A stretch of 64,000 bases of DNA, from positions 1 to 64,000 of the forward strand of contig CAJQUW010010476.1 in the NCBI GenBank assembly GCA_907163375.1. The letters are read 5' to 3'. The translations under genes were made by a program, and so were the position numbers. The notes below the pieces were generated by a model. It saw only the letters and a program-made list of their open reading frames with translations. It was not told the origin of the DNA and did not search any database. Positions 32,271-45,195 of this stretch are shown here, in pieces. The stretch is from Prostheceraeus crozeri (lineage: Eukaryota; Platyhelminthes; Polycladida; Euryleptidae). Numbering within the stretch: position 1 is the first letter of the stretch; every line of letters begins with the position of its first letter.

Positions 32271-35200
32271 ATGGAACATTAGACTATATTGGTTTCCATG
32301 CATGCATGCATGCGTATATTCAAGGTGTAAGTATGTAAAGTTATTGTCTTTTCTAACTTTTTGTAAGCATCTTGCGATACTGGTAGAATTTTATATTTGA
32401 AAGCACTGCTATTATTAGAGAAAAGATTTATGCTCTTATGCTTTCACCTACTAAAACCGCATCAGATAAAAAGGAAAGAGGTTAAACTTATTAGGGTGAT
32501 TATCATGTTTGTATTAATTTTAACACATAATTAAAATAATTTCAAATATTATGGACCATGGATTCAAGCTTCATAGATAATTAAAATACTGTGGTGGTGA
32601 TGATGATATTAGATTTCTGTCATTACATTTGGTCCATACATGCTTATTTAGAGAGGAACTCATCATCCTCATGAATAGATTCTCTTCTTTGTTTCTTTGA
32701 AAAGTCGGTCACCACAGTTTGATGGGAATTGTAGCATGGGAATAACAAAGAAAGGGTAATCATGGCTAGTACATATTTAATCTCAGTAATACATTAACGG
32801 ATCACGCATACTTAATTACATACATGCATAAAGACAAATAAAGGAAGCATCACTTATTTGCTGGCGATCGACACACTCTCAATTGTAGAGTCTCTCGTTT
32901 TAACGATCTATTTCTTCACTTATTCAATTAATCAATTAATAAGATTTGATGATGTAAAACCGAAATACAATTATAAGTACAAAGTGGAACAGAGGTATCT
33001 GTCGAATGTGCTAACTTATAAGCTAAGATAAGCTCGTAGTATTCACTGCTTTGATGTGTTTTATATCATTATTCATCATGCGCTATTCCCACAATGACCT
33101 CCACAGTGGGAAATTTTCAACATCTATTTCAAGATCGCATCCCGATTCCCGACAATGCTGTTAATTTCAATTCCGGTCTCACCAATATAAATAAATACCA
33201 ATTTTGTAATCTCGTTGTTCTCGGTGCTTGAATGTTTTATCATGAATGCCAATCCCTCCCTATGTCGGCGTGCTCTGTTCTTATCTTACCTGTTAACTTC
33301 TTCATTTTTATCTTTCGGTGACACGTGTAAATGCCTGCTCAAATTGATTCATTTCATGATTATAAAAATCTGAAGGAAGGTGGAAAGCTCGATTAGCTTT
33401 CTCTCATTACTAGTGTCACTTTCACTATATTCGAAAAATGAATACTTTCTCGTAATTATTTCCTTCCTTCTAAGAGAATTTCAAATAAAATATTTATCTT
33501 CTTTATCATTTGAAAGTTCTTAGATGCAAAGCGACATTTTCTTATCACACACGGAAAGGGGCGGTCACAGAAAATTCCAGTGGGGGGATTAAATTTAATT
33601 GTTCCAATCCTCAAACAGAAAAAAATGTGAAATAATCAGCAAATGTCATAAGTTATATTGAATTGCCTGTTTTAAATTACATTGTCATGTATATGTTCAT
33701 TTAAATGAGATGCCATCATTTGAATTATCAGAGAGTTAGGAAAACGAAATCCGTTAATTAAGCACGATAGAATATGTGTTAGGTGATCCATCGGCACAAC
33801 ATTTAAGAAATATTGAGAACGAATCGAATGACAGATACATGTTATAGTCATTCCAATTGGCAAACCACCACACATGTGGGTGGAAAGTCCGTGGGTCGAA
33901 CGGATTTCAAAGCACTTGGTCAACTTTCTTGCATCACAGAGCTGACGGGCAGAACATCTGTTAATTCAAGTGCATCATGTAGGATACGAATATCACAGCG
34001 GGTCATCAACATCTGAGCTGCCTAGGATAAACAAACCCATTGCGGAGGCCGCTACATTCCTTGGTTTTACATGTCTCTCAGTTGATAAGCTCTAAATCAG
34101 TGATATAAGCGAAAATGATGTAATGAGATAGAGTTCGTTTCGCCGTCCGACTTTTGTACTATTTCAGTGCAGATACATTGCCAAATTATTGCTTGGAAGC
34201 TAAAATGTAGAATTTGCTGATGTTAAATTGATAAATTGAATGTTCATATTTTATATCACAATACTTTGGGCTGGTGGGGGGATGCATCCCGGCATCCCCC
34301 CTTCTGACCACCACTGCACACGTAAAACGCTGCTTGATAGTGATCTATTTCCTATCAGAACAACTAAATGTCGGAACTTACACTCCTTCATTTAAAGCAG
34401 CCGTCTTGAAATGTATTAATAGATGAAAAGTATTAATTTAATAATTGCAGGATCACAGAACTGAATCCTAGTCCTGATCTTATTAGTGATATTCATGTTG
34501 AAAGATATCTTTCATCAGACTGCTGGAGCAGGATATTAAATATGAAAATCCGCAAAATCTGAACCATCCAGAAAAGTAGGCTACATGAAAATATGAAATT
34601 CTTTCAAAATTACGTCTGAAAGCAACTAAATGAAATTAAATAATTTTGGGTCCCAAAGTCCTGGGAGACTTCAAGCCATGTGCTGCTGACTTCGCAACTC
34701 TCCCCAACTCCCAGTCAAAATATTGCGTCAATATATATCAATATAAATATAGCCTATATATAAATACAAAATATATATATCAATATACATTTGGTCAATA
34801 TTTTGATGAAGAACATTTTTTTAAACGTGGAGTTATTCATATCGATATGTGATTGATATAGATGTGAATCATTGCTCAATCGTAATGTTTTTAACAAGTA
34901 GGTACACAGAACTGATTTTTAACACATAATTTCCATGCTTGCAAATATCATTTCCTCTTCGATTTTTCCTTCTTCATTTCTATGAAGAAAAATGTGATTT
35001 TTTCAAAACTTGGATTGGCAGTATAAAGCGGCCTCGTTCACATCAGAACAAAGAAATTGAAACACTTCTCAATTAGCTATCTACAAGCACCAAACATGTC
35101 AAGCAACAAATTTGATCTAAAAACATTAGCTATGGCAAAAACGAGCCAAACTAAATATAACAAAAGATTAATATCTTGATTTGAAATCTAAAGCCTGCAG

Positions 35201-35863
35201 TCAATACCTGAGTCGAAAGGCAAAGCCTTAGACACTAATCACCATATCTCTTGCATCTAGCTCTTGAAATGATTGATTGATCTTTATGAAATGAAATTAG
35301 TTCTTGAGAATAAATCGAAATATAAACACACTTTTGAATAATTCTTTTACTATTCCCAATACTCATTAAAAGTAAATTCTCAGAAAAATACATTGATTTA
35401 GCACATTGGATTTGCTGATACGCACCCGCATTGACAACTCTATCACCGGTGCTTAAAAAAAATTTGTTACTTTTATATGAAAGAAAGACATGTCTGATCT
35501 TTAATCATGCTATTAAAAAAAGATTGTTGAAATTAGTCGATCTGAGATGAATACATGTACGAATTACGAACAGCTTATGTTGAAATGCTGTTAATGTTGT
35601 AACAGAGAAATATGACTATAACACACTATCCATCGCAAAATGTTATGACTGAACTGGAATAATGACAACAATAATAATCTACCTAAAGTTGGGAGGTAGA
35701 ATAATTAAATATTGAGTTGCATCCTCAGTTGAAAATAATTGAAACAGATCTGAATAGCTGCTACTTCATCCAAAATCAGGAATCATCAGCAAGCCTAGTT
35801 CACATCTCTCAAGATCGACACAACTCCCTATTTAAGGTTGCAGCCATGCCTGGGTAAATTTGG
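32271..35863. other. unassigned interior of the 6.5 kb element
   Basis: 3.6 kb of AT-rich DNA without a recognised gene. Local items are a CATGCATGCATGCATG run near 32,300, a hairpin at 34,276-34,301 and an ATATAT-rich stretch at 34,725-34,800. Small open frames (33,672-34,016; 34,646-34,852) have no supporting signal. Confidence 0.55.
34276..34301. other. 9 bp perfect hairpin, G/C-rich
   Basis: GGGGGGATG, an 8 nt loop, then CATCCCCCC. It stands out in AT-rich sequence. There is no T-run typical of a terminator, and the role is unknown. Confidence 0.5.
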
Positions 35864-36237
35864 GATTTGCAATTAGCAAGTTAGTGAAATTTCGATTCAT
35901 TAAATATCACTTTAAACACACTGCTGGCAAATCGCCTAAGTAAGTGCGCCTGCAATAATTAATAATAACTTCTTTTTGCATACACAATGTAAATAGAATA
36001 ATTAAATAGTCCTATTTGATTTTTAATATTGAAAACAATGTTTTCTTATTCCATTTACATTGTGTTTTCAAAAAGCAGTTTTTATATTAAATTTTTATTT
36101 TTTTAAATATTAAATTTTATATTATCATATTAATTATTGCAGGTGCAGTAACTTAGGCAATTTGCCAGCATCAGTGTGTTTGAAGTGATATTTTATGAAT
36201 GCCCGTCGAAATTTCACTAACTTGCTATTTGGAAATC
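35864..36237. mobile_element. foldback MITE, about 110 bp arms
   Basis: The left arm (GATTTGCAATTAGCAAGTTA, TATCACTTTAAACACACTGC, TGCAATAATTAATA) is mirrored at 36,130-36,237. The centre holds a second, inner inverted repeat (CACAATGTAAATAGAATAA against TTCCATTTACATTGTG). No coding capacity. Confidence 0.85.
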
Positions 36238-37466
36238 TTAGAATCTTTAGAATCTTTAGAATTAACAGTGGAGTCAACCTGATAGAATACATATCAAAGG
36301 TTTTGAAAGTGAAATTAAATAACGAGTTTCTAAATGATAGCTAAAAGACCAAAAATAATTGGACTATAATTCTTTCAGATAGTAGTGTATAAATTGTTAG
36401 AACACCGAGGACTTGATAACTTACTTCATGGCTTAAAACACCGATTCGAGGATTTCACCAAACGTGGATTTCTCAGAAGACGCAGCAGACTCGTTGAAAG
36501 AACCCGATCAACCCTAACTGAAATTTAAAAACATAATCAAAATTGTTTACTTAAAAACTTTGCGTATAGCATTGAATGATATTTGCACAACTGTTTGAAG
36601 TAACTGCTAGACCCCTAGATAACTTACGATGATATGCTTGGGCCAGTAAGAAAGCTATGAAACAAGCGCAATCAAACGATATACCCGGAATCTAAAATAA
36701 GAAAAATTCTGTTATAGTTTCGGTGTAACTAACTGCTGCATCATTTAAGTGATTACAGCGTATCTTCAAGACTTATAGCATAAATGTATGCAGAAAGGTC
36801 TAGAAAGGTCTCAGAAAGGTCTACAGTTTTTGATTAATATCCTGAATAATCAAATCTAATTAAAATATTCAAATTTACAAAAATTTTTGTGCTGTGATAG
36901 CACACATCGCATAGCACTTGAACGTATTGTTGAACTGTCTACTTTACACATACGACAATAGAACGAGGAATAGATACGACTGTCTATATAAATCTTATAA
37001 TACAGTAGTTCTAATTCCTACCTCAAAAATCTAAATAATTGCATAATTCAATAAAACAGTGCGCGAATGAATTGCTGTAACAATAAGGACTTGATGATTT
37101 GACTGATGGACTATACAAATAATAAATTCGTTTCAATTGAACTTACTCCATTGGTGTGATGTTTGAGACAAACCGGATAAGATGATTAATTCAACTGACA
37201 CGACTGAGACACGACCAAAGGATGTGATTAACAATGACTGTTGCACATGACAAAAGCATCTGAAATTATACTGAACATGCAAATGTTGCAATATCATTGG
37301 ACAAAGTCAGATTACGGAGTCAAAACTGTCGCTGCGCGTTTGCTTTTTTTGGATAGCTTCTATGGCACTCATATTTTCCCACTTCCAGTGCAATTGGATC
37401 CAATAGAGTTCGATTGAACGTTAAGGTGTGCTATGGAACTCCCATTGCGTGTCATAGAATACCATA
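36238..37466. other. unassigned right interior of the 6.5 kb element
   Basis: No gene recognised. A TCTTTAGAATC triplet repeat occurs at 36,240-36,262. Confidence 0.5.
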
Positions 37467-37790
37467 GAGTGCCATTGAATTTGGTTAATCGGGTACAGTC
37501 AACAAGTTCGTCTCGTTCACAGGCTCACATGTCTGTGGTATCGCTTCTCTCTCGACCAGGTTAGTTTTCCCATTTCAGCCAGGAATAAGCGGGTCATTGC
37601 AAAGTACAGTATCGTTGAACGAGCTAATCATTTCGCACATGGGCAGTTTTACTGGATCGGAGAGGGTATGCCTCCGGGGAGCGTAATTTTCATGTGATGA
37701 CGTCATCCGGAGAATTTTCAATGCTAATCACTCAGACAGTGATCACGCGACCTAATCAACCTTCACGAATTTTTAAATGATTCTGTTCAA

Positions 37791-37967
37791 ATGAGTCAAA
37801 TTGCTCAAATGCTGTCTTTAGTGAATGACGCTAGGAATCTGTGCTCAGGAGAGCTCGATCAAGAGGCAGTGTTGGATTTGAGCGTAGGGAAAGTGCAGAA
37901 GTTCACCTCTAGGCTCTGTCTCCCCTCATCCCCGGTACTGAAAACATGCCTTTATTTACTGAGGAGG
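37791..37967 (+). CDS. putative host exon, 59 codons
   Basis: From ATG at 37,791 a frame of 59 codons (starting MSQIAQMLSLVNDARNLC) runs to a TGA at 37,968. A strong donor, GAG|GTGAGAGTAA, lies at 37,966/37,967, so splicing would remove the stop. Codon usage is less AT-rich than the surroundings and the peptide is helix-like (leucine-rich, with charged residues). No family is recognised. It may be a first coding exon of a host gene continuing to the right. Weak evidence. Confidence 0.3.
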
Positions 37968-37970
37968 TGA

Positions 37971-38538
37971 GAGTAATTCCAGTAGATAGGCCTTATACTT
38001 CTCTATCATTTTCAGTGAGTTTGGAATTTTCGTGACTTACTATTAAATAAAGGTATAAGTAGTACAATGAGTCATGCATAACGCATAACAGTAGATAAAA
38101 ATGGAAAAAGATGCGTATAGAATATTGAATTCATACGGTATTGGCATTGGTACAATGGCTATTTTTCTACTTTGTTGACAGGGTAGGAAGCACTTGCGGA
38201 AGTACCACACACGGACCCCTTATATCTTTCTTAAACTCCTAGAATTGAAACCATGAATACTACAACAACATGAACTCGCATCTTGCTGACTTGGCAGAGG
38301 TTTTGTGGAATGCCTAAACGAGATTTCCCATGCTTTCATGTTGTCACCGTCTTTTATGACGTAGGCTATTATTTGATATTACTACAGGTGGTAGGCCATA
38401 GTGCTATAAGACAATAATGCTTTCTGAGCATTGTATTGCGATGACATTCAATCATTCAAATTTCAAAAAAAAACATTGTCGAAATGTTCGAAGCATAGCA
38501 AGTCCCTGAAGAAATATTTAAGCAAGCTCGTAATACCA
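37971..38538. other. unassigned DNA
   Basis: No recognisable feature. Confidence 0.5.
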
Positions 38539-38540
38539 TA

Positions 38541-38732
38541 AGGCCTCAGCCACACTGAAAGCAAAGCAAACACGAGCGTCTCGAGCAAACGAATGTCCGC
38601 AAGCTATCAATCGCTCTCGTTTGCTTTGCTCGCAATGTAGCAGTCTGCAACTGCTGTACTGATGACTTTATGTTTGCTGCAAAACGCTTTGCTCGGAAAC
38701 GCTTGGAAAAGCTCGCAGTGTGGCTGACGCCT
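38541..38732. mobile_element. 192 bp MITE
   Basis: AGGCCTCAGCCACACTG at 38,541-38,557 is mirrored by CAGTGTGGCTGACGCCT at 38,716-38,732 (16 of 17). The interior is rich in AAGCAAAGC and GCTTTGCT words in both orientations. Such CAGCCACACTG-ended MITEs are common in aquatic animals. Target duplication unclear. Confidence 0.75.
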
Positions 38733-41700
38733 AATAGTGACCAAACATATTAGTGTGTGAAGATATTAGCCGCGAACAGAAGACCTGTCATCATGTAAAT
38801 TGCCGACAGTCGAAAAGTAAAACTTATTATTTAGGATATATTGGCTAATAAAGTTATCATCAATAAAGTCACAAGACGCCTAACAACGTGAACGCGCACG
38901 TTCACGCTTTGTCAAGCGGGGCTGCTGGCAAAAAAAACCTGAGACGCAACTTTCGACGAGACTTATGTACATTTAGTGCTTGTGTGCGTGTCTGATCAGC
39001 GATCACGTACAGTCTTCATGTTTACGGTTAATTCCAGGCAACATATTTGAGATGGATTGAGCTTCGCTCAAGCGAGTGTCTACTGAATTATTTTTCTTCA
39101 GCTAAATCATCAATAGATGTGATGTCACGCATGCATTCGTCGTCAGTCAGAGCTTTGCTGACGTTATTGTTATAATGGAATGCCTGCGTTTCATGTATAG
39201 CGTAATTAAAAGGCTGACTATACTGCTCATTGTGGAAATTAACACAAGCCTTACAGATAAATTTTTACAGCAGACATTTGTTCATGTAATGATCTGTTTC
39301 GGTAGTAATGCATACATAGTACAATATTGCCGTGTTGCTTATCCGTAGATCTAAATAAAGTTAGGACAATGACATAGTTCATTATTCAGAGATTCTAAAA
39401 TAAAGTGATGGGTAATTCCGGAATTCGCATTAGCGAAATCTTGCGACTACTTCTATCTATTGTTCACGCACTTTGCTTCTACATTGAAACGCGCCGTTAG
39501 TTTAGAATATATGTTCCTGGAATTTTTTGCCGTGGTGAAGTTGGTATCAGAACTGCATCTTTTTTTGGACATGGTCTGCTGTGTTCTTAATGCAATTACT
39601 CGTACTTTTGACGTAACTCGATGTGTAGCTACTTTTTCGCATATTTTCGAACCTGAATGGAATGGTTTCCCGTAGCAACTGTAGTTAATTCCGTTCTGAA
39701 ATTTATGTCATTGAAATTTAGAATTCCACTGTCTAATATTTCAACAGTGAATTGAATGTCAGGGGACTGAAATGTAATCTCATAGGACATTCCTTGATTT
39801 ATGTATCAACTGGAGTATGTGCTGTTCAATGTAAATGGAAAAGCGAACTTTTATTTCTTGATTATCCTAAAATCTTAATCAAACATATTCTTGGACTTTT
39901 TTCTTATCTTTCAGATGGACATGGTGTGAGAGGGAAATCAGTGCTCAATTTCAGAAAAGCAGTCTAATGGAGATTTTCAGAATTAAAATAATTTTTCAAT
40001 TAGATGCACGCCATGTGAGTCTTTGGCGTCAATGCACTAAACTTGGGATTTGCACGGTGCTGAAGTAGTCAGAGTTTAGCTGGAGAATTGTGACACTTTC
40101 GGTCCGGATGTCCTTCCGATTGACTTCCAACGGTGTCCTTCCTATTCTCTCGACCGCACGGCCAAACGAATAACCATACCGCTGTGGCAGAGAGACCATG
40201 ATTTATACTCGCCATATTGCCGATAACTGATCACATCGCCATGATAGATCACATTGATGCAAATTCGTTCATCACTGTTTAAATGATGCTAAAAGCTTTT
40301 TGATACTTCTTAGCGCGCTTGTCTTCTTTGTGCAGTTCATTGTTGTGTTTTCTATTGATTGACTTGTGTGGTTTCTAAAATTATAATCATGAAACGTTGG
40401 ATGTCAGACTCTGTATATGGTTGTGAAAGGAATATGATATGATTTCTGAGCATTACAAAGGTGGGCGTACCTATTAATTATCTTCATTACAGTGCAAAAA
40501 ACTCAGAATTTCTGTTAATAATGAGCTGTTGTACGACTGTGCCTACTCCAAGTGTTCAAATTTGTATACAGTTATTTGCTTTGCAACTACATGTCAACAG
40601 GTTTTACAACTGAATGCGGATGACAATCGTTGTCAAAAGCTGCACAAGTAAGATTTCTCATTGATTTGTTGAATCTTGTAAATATATGTCATTCATGTAC
40701 TGTTGTAAATTGCTTTTTGTGTTTACTTAAGTGAGCTTCATGTTTTTATATTCTCGGTATAAATATTTTTTAATTTGTGCATGTAACACGTATTACTGCG
40801 TTTGTGATGTGATTTTGGCCATTTGATCAAATAAATTGTTAAGTTAATCTATTGTGAAGTTTTATGTTAAAAAGGATGTCTGGCGATGTAATGCACAGAT
40901 TTTTCACGCAGCACCGTTACCAAAAGCGAATTAACATTCTGACAATTTTTCTAAAACGTTGAATGAAGTTGAAAGTCACTTTATTATCAATTGTGTATTA
41001 TCATGTACTGCACATCATTTGTTAAATCCGTCTCCAAACGACATCGTAGTAAAAAAAATTAAGAGGGCTTCTTCTGAGGGAAGCAATTCTAGAAAAAGGA
41101 GCGCAAATTTTTTTATCGCGGGAAAATATACGGTGTATCAATACTACTGCTCAATTTTAATTTATGAGTAGTGTGTGGTTGAAGTAATTTTGTATTAGAG
41201 CGTGTAGGCATGCATGTGGGATGTAGCTTGTAAGATCGGGAACCTTGTACATATGGTATACATATGCAAAATGCATATGGGACCCATTTATCTTTTTCCA
41301 GTGGGCTCTCGTGAAATAGGTTTTGATTTTATATCACAGAATCAGGTAGTCGCTTGAATAGCAATGGCGACTGCAATAATGAATATGCTAATAATATAGT
41401 TTAAATAAGTTTGCTTCCTCACTAGCTTGTGGTACAAGCCACCACTGGTATGCGCGTATAACAGCTTCTTGTCAACAAAGGATTAACAACAGAATATCTC
41501 AAAAATACTACAAGAACCTGAATAAGGACGGTCTTAGACGTATAGTTGTACATGCAATTGTTCGCCCATATGTGGATACATGACATCACACACTGAAATT
41601 ACACACGTTTAATTTATTCCTAATTTAAACCGATAACGGTGCATCGGACAAAGTATGGATAAAAATGTGATATTGCAAATCGGTGATAAAATTGAATTTC

Positions 41701-42230
41701 TGATCATCTATCAAGTCATTTCTTTGCGTTCTAGCGCTTGTGTTTTTTGATTTAAAATTTCTGATATTCTACTTTTCATCATCTTTTTATTGACAGAAAC
41801 GTAATTAAAACGATGTCACTCAAATGGATACAAAATGCCCACAGCAATAAATGTCTTATTGCAATAAATTATCTCTGAATAGTGAATACCGATTATTATG
41901 TCGATCAAGAAGTCTCAAAGCCAATGGAAGAATAATCGCTTCTTTATGACCACGCATACCTGAATTTCCCACCAATAAACAAGGGAACCGTCAATTTGAT
42001 AAGGTGCGAGCAATTTGTAGCTATGTAACAACTTCTTCAGAAAGCGGTTTCAAAGTCATCTTTGACACCTTATCAGTAGAATGAGATACTGAGAATGTCA
42101 GATATTAGGAAAAACATGAGCGCTCGCGGTGAGGCGCATAAAGGAGTTGAGAAAACAATGAAGAGAAACAAGTTGAACATGTGTCATTTGCATTCGAACA
42201 TGGTTTTAGGTGATACGATGAGTGATTTTA
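38733..42230. other. unassigned DNA, possible 3' UTR near 40.5-40.85 kb
   Basis: No coding region is supported. The segment 40,480-40,850 resembles a 3' untranslated region (TGTAAATA Pumilio-type word at 40,677, AAATAAA at about 40,829), but no upstream ORF attaches to it. Open frames at 39,460-39,675, 39,752-39,967 and 40,959-41,171 show no domain. Confidence 0.5.
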
Positions 42231-42233
42231 TCA

Positions 42234-42297
42234 ATGGTAAGTTAACTTACCATCCCGCTCTCAGGAGAATGTTGATCATGGTAAGTTAACTTACCAT
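42234..42297. repeat. two identical 20 bp perfect palindromes
   Basis: ATGGTAAGTTAACTTACCAT occurs at 42,234-42,253 and 42,278-42,297. Both are followed by a CC-GC-CTC/CTGAGG-like tail. It looks like a duplicated dyad protein-binding site or the end of a small element. Confidence 0.7.
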
Positions 42298-42299
42298 CC

Positions 42300-43265
42300 G
42301 CACCTGAGGGAATGAGACAAAATTTGCCTCAGCAGCGAAAGGCTTAAATGCTGTAAGTTGACAAAATAAATCTTGAAACATTTAGAAGCTTACCCTCTTT
42401 CTGCAGTTTGATCCAAGATATGAATTTTTAATTCTGATGCACAAATTGAACTTGATGGCTTCATTGAGTGGAAGAACTCACTGACTACATGCGAATGTTC
42501 ATTTTCGAATTGTGCTCAATGTTGTACATGAAAACTAAGTAAGATGATGAAAAAACGTAGACGATCACAAAACTGACGATGAATAAATAAAGGTGTGTAA
42601 GTAGAATATCCTCTTGATGCGCTGACTTTTGTAATACTAAGCAGTTAATGTAAACGCAGGTTCGATAGTCCACGAGAACTAAGGGCGCATAAGCCACTGC
42701 GCCTTGCGCAGCTTTCTGTCCCACGTGATGGGCGGACAATAATTATTAAGCAGGGACGCTGAGTCACAGATATCAACAGTTCCCAGCGAGAGAAAATTAT
42801 CGACCGCTCATGGCTCGCGAATGCGGCCTCGACCAGGCTGCCAACAATGTGACCGAACTTCCTCAGCTGCGTGCGCGTGGCGAATTGCCTTAATATAAGT
42901 GACGGAAAGTAATAGAAGCGAGATACGATTACGCAGACTGAGCGAGATGCTTATGCAATTGTTTGGTTCAGTTACATACTGATTTAATATCATAAGTTTT
43001 GCAAATTACTAGCTATTTAGCGAACACACGAGCAAACTGATCAGAGTCGACTTCCTGATGGGCACGGTGTGGAACTTAGAAATTTCAATAAATGTTTCAA
43101 TTTGAGAAGCAAAATGTGTGCCGATAGAATTGCTTGGGCTCCCTTAATATTGAAAATATATGTCACGTGTAGGCATAATATTGTTGACCTGCTCGTCAGC
43201 ATTGACTGATGTTGTTGCTATTGTAGCTACAGTGTACATGTAGTGAATGTGAAAGATGATGAAAA
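42300..43265. other. unassigned DNA
   Basis: Short open frames at 42,485-42,993 (minus) lack domains. Otherwise nothing recognised. Confidence 0.5.
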
Positions 43266-43267
43266 AT

Positions 43268-43332
43268 GAGTAGAAGAAGAAGAAGAAAAGGGGAACGAGT
43301 GAGTGAGTGAGAAAGAGAGAGAGAGAGGGAGA
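43268..43332 (+). repeat. purine microsatellite (GAA)n, (GAGT)n, (GA)n
   Basis: Consecutive GAAGAAGAAG, GAGTGAGTGAGTGAG and GAGAGAGAGAGAG blocks. Confidence 0.85.
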
Positions 43333-43424
43333 AGTGATGAAGTTACCTGAATATCTTTTTTATACACATCATTTCATCAAATATAAAAGGCATGTATAAA
43401 ATACTCCAAATAATTGTAGACATG

Positions 43425-43865
43425 CATATTTCATATGTCGTATTGTCCCTACATGTTTCATATGTCGATATTCATGGATCATCGATGTTTTATCCATGAG
43501 CGATTCTTTGAGTAATTCAAATGCATTTGTTGCTTCTTACAGCATCATTGTTATTAGTAAAGTCAGTATCTAACTCAAATGGACAATTCTTCTCTACAGG
43601 AAACGCTCTCTTAATTATGTATTTTATCCACGTACATGGATCATCGATGTTTTTACCATGTACAATTCCAAAATACTATTCAGAGTAATTTTGTTATACA
43701 TTTCCCACTCTTTACAATGCTATATATTATTAATATAGTTATATCTACACCAAAAAATACCAATTTGCTTAATAAGTAATGAAATTTCTTGATAGGATTT
43801 ATCCGTGATACGTGCATCATGCATGTTTTATCCAAAAACGGGCATCTAGGGTACAGACCGTTTCA
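43425..43865 (-). repeat. ATCATCGATGTTTTATCCATG repeat cluster
   Basis: GGATCATCGATGTTT stands at 43,476 and 43,638, and GCATCATGCATGTTTTATCC at 43,813. The last one extends into the 39 bp match with 18,300-18,338. A degenerate tandem arrangement with a spacing near 160-180 bp, element family unknown. Confidence 0.5.
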
Positions 43866-45195
43866 AAAAGAATAGCACAAAAAATTACCCTGTCTTCAAA
43901 TGCAATTTCTGTGTTGAAGTCTTGCTTCAATTTCAATAAACGATATACCATATGAAACCTTATGTTCCATGGAATATTTTGACACATTTTTTGCTTTCGT
44001 AACTGGTCAGTTGTGGTCAGTAGGCCTTCTGAAAGAAAATTGAGCGAAATTTTTGATGCAGGATTTTAACATGAAGACGACAGAATTTTTGATGAAAACT
44101 GGTGACAGTGTGAACTATCACTCAGCTTTATCATGACGAAAAGATTTTAAGATTCGTTTGAGGTACAAGCAGATACGACACTGATCATTTTTGCCAAAAA
44201 AAATCTGCGCAAAAAGTGAGACATGATTTTTTCATTGATGACAGCACGGCTCCACGGAACTAACATTCAGAAGAAAAAAATGCGACCCCTTAAGTGAATA
44301 TATATTCTAGAAGTACTTTACATGTGTAACACGGCTGTATGTGTCACTGAAATCATAACCTAGCTTTTCCATAGATATATCGATTTTGAAAAATGTACTA
44401 CTTACTACTATTATTAAAAAGTAGTCAATCATAATTTTCTTTGATATTATGAAATACTGACATTTATTAGTTGATTATTGAGCTAATAATGCAAAAAGCA
44501 TGCTAAAAGTAGAGAAACAATACAATTGTGCATCAATTCATGGACAATTTCTGAAAAAATATACTAATCATTTCTATAGATAAGATTATGAAGTAGGCTA
44601 TTGATTCTCTATTTCGTGACTGCTGAAGGTTAGCGTAACGCGTACAGACGCGCGTAAGACTATGAACTAAGCTTTATAAATACATATTTGTAAAAGTATA
44701 ATCGTCACAGGGTCGATGTTAGATACTGGAAACATTTAGGCCTACTATGTCATTGAGAAAATGATGGCTTTACATTTAACTTATCTTGTAAAAATTAGTA
44801 TGTAGTAAAAGTTGATAGGCCAATCAGTCAAGAGTCGTTGAGATAGACTTTATCAGTTTGATATTATACATGTATGATGAAGTAGCCTAAAACTGATTTA
44901 ATCAAAAAACTCTGCAACGTATACATGTAGATTTAGTCTACATACAAAATGAAACATTGCAATGTATCTTTGATATCTACGGTAGTACACTTGTCGAAAA
45001 TCAAAGTAACAACAGCATATTACCATGTTCATCACTGAAAATGTTGTACAGTAGATGTCTACTGATTATTTAGTGACGTTTGAATTGATTTGAATTTCAT
45101 AGCTCTATGATGTTTTTCACAACGAAAGAATTTGAATTTGTCAATTGATTTAAGAAGTTGCAATCATTTATTTTTGAAATCTTGTCATCAACATC
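43866..45195. other. unassigned AT-rich DNA
   Basis: No gene or repeat was recognised. Confidence 0.5.

Larger units (their letters stand above)
30988..37493. mobile_element. 6.5 kb element with 27 bp TIRs at a TA site
   Basis: The left end at 30,988-31,014 starts CCCGATTAACCAAAATC and continues TATGGCACTC. The right end 37,467-37,493 is its reverse complement with two mismatches. TA flanks both ends (30,986-30,987 and 37,494-37,495). Subterminal regions on both sides are rich in CTATGGCACTC and CCATAGA words. The interior contains no recognised transposase; it carries two foldback MITEs and AT-rich DNA. It resembles a large non-autonomous DNA transposon, possibly of the TA-inserting Tc1/mariner type. 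A fortuitous pair of small MITEs is the alternative. Confidence 0.65.

Noticed and set aside
40480..40850. Possible 3' UTR with Pumilio-type word and poly(A) signal
   Set aside because: No coding exon attaches to it, and such words are frequent in AT-rich DNA.
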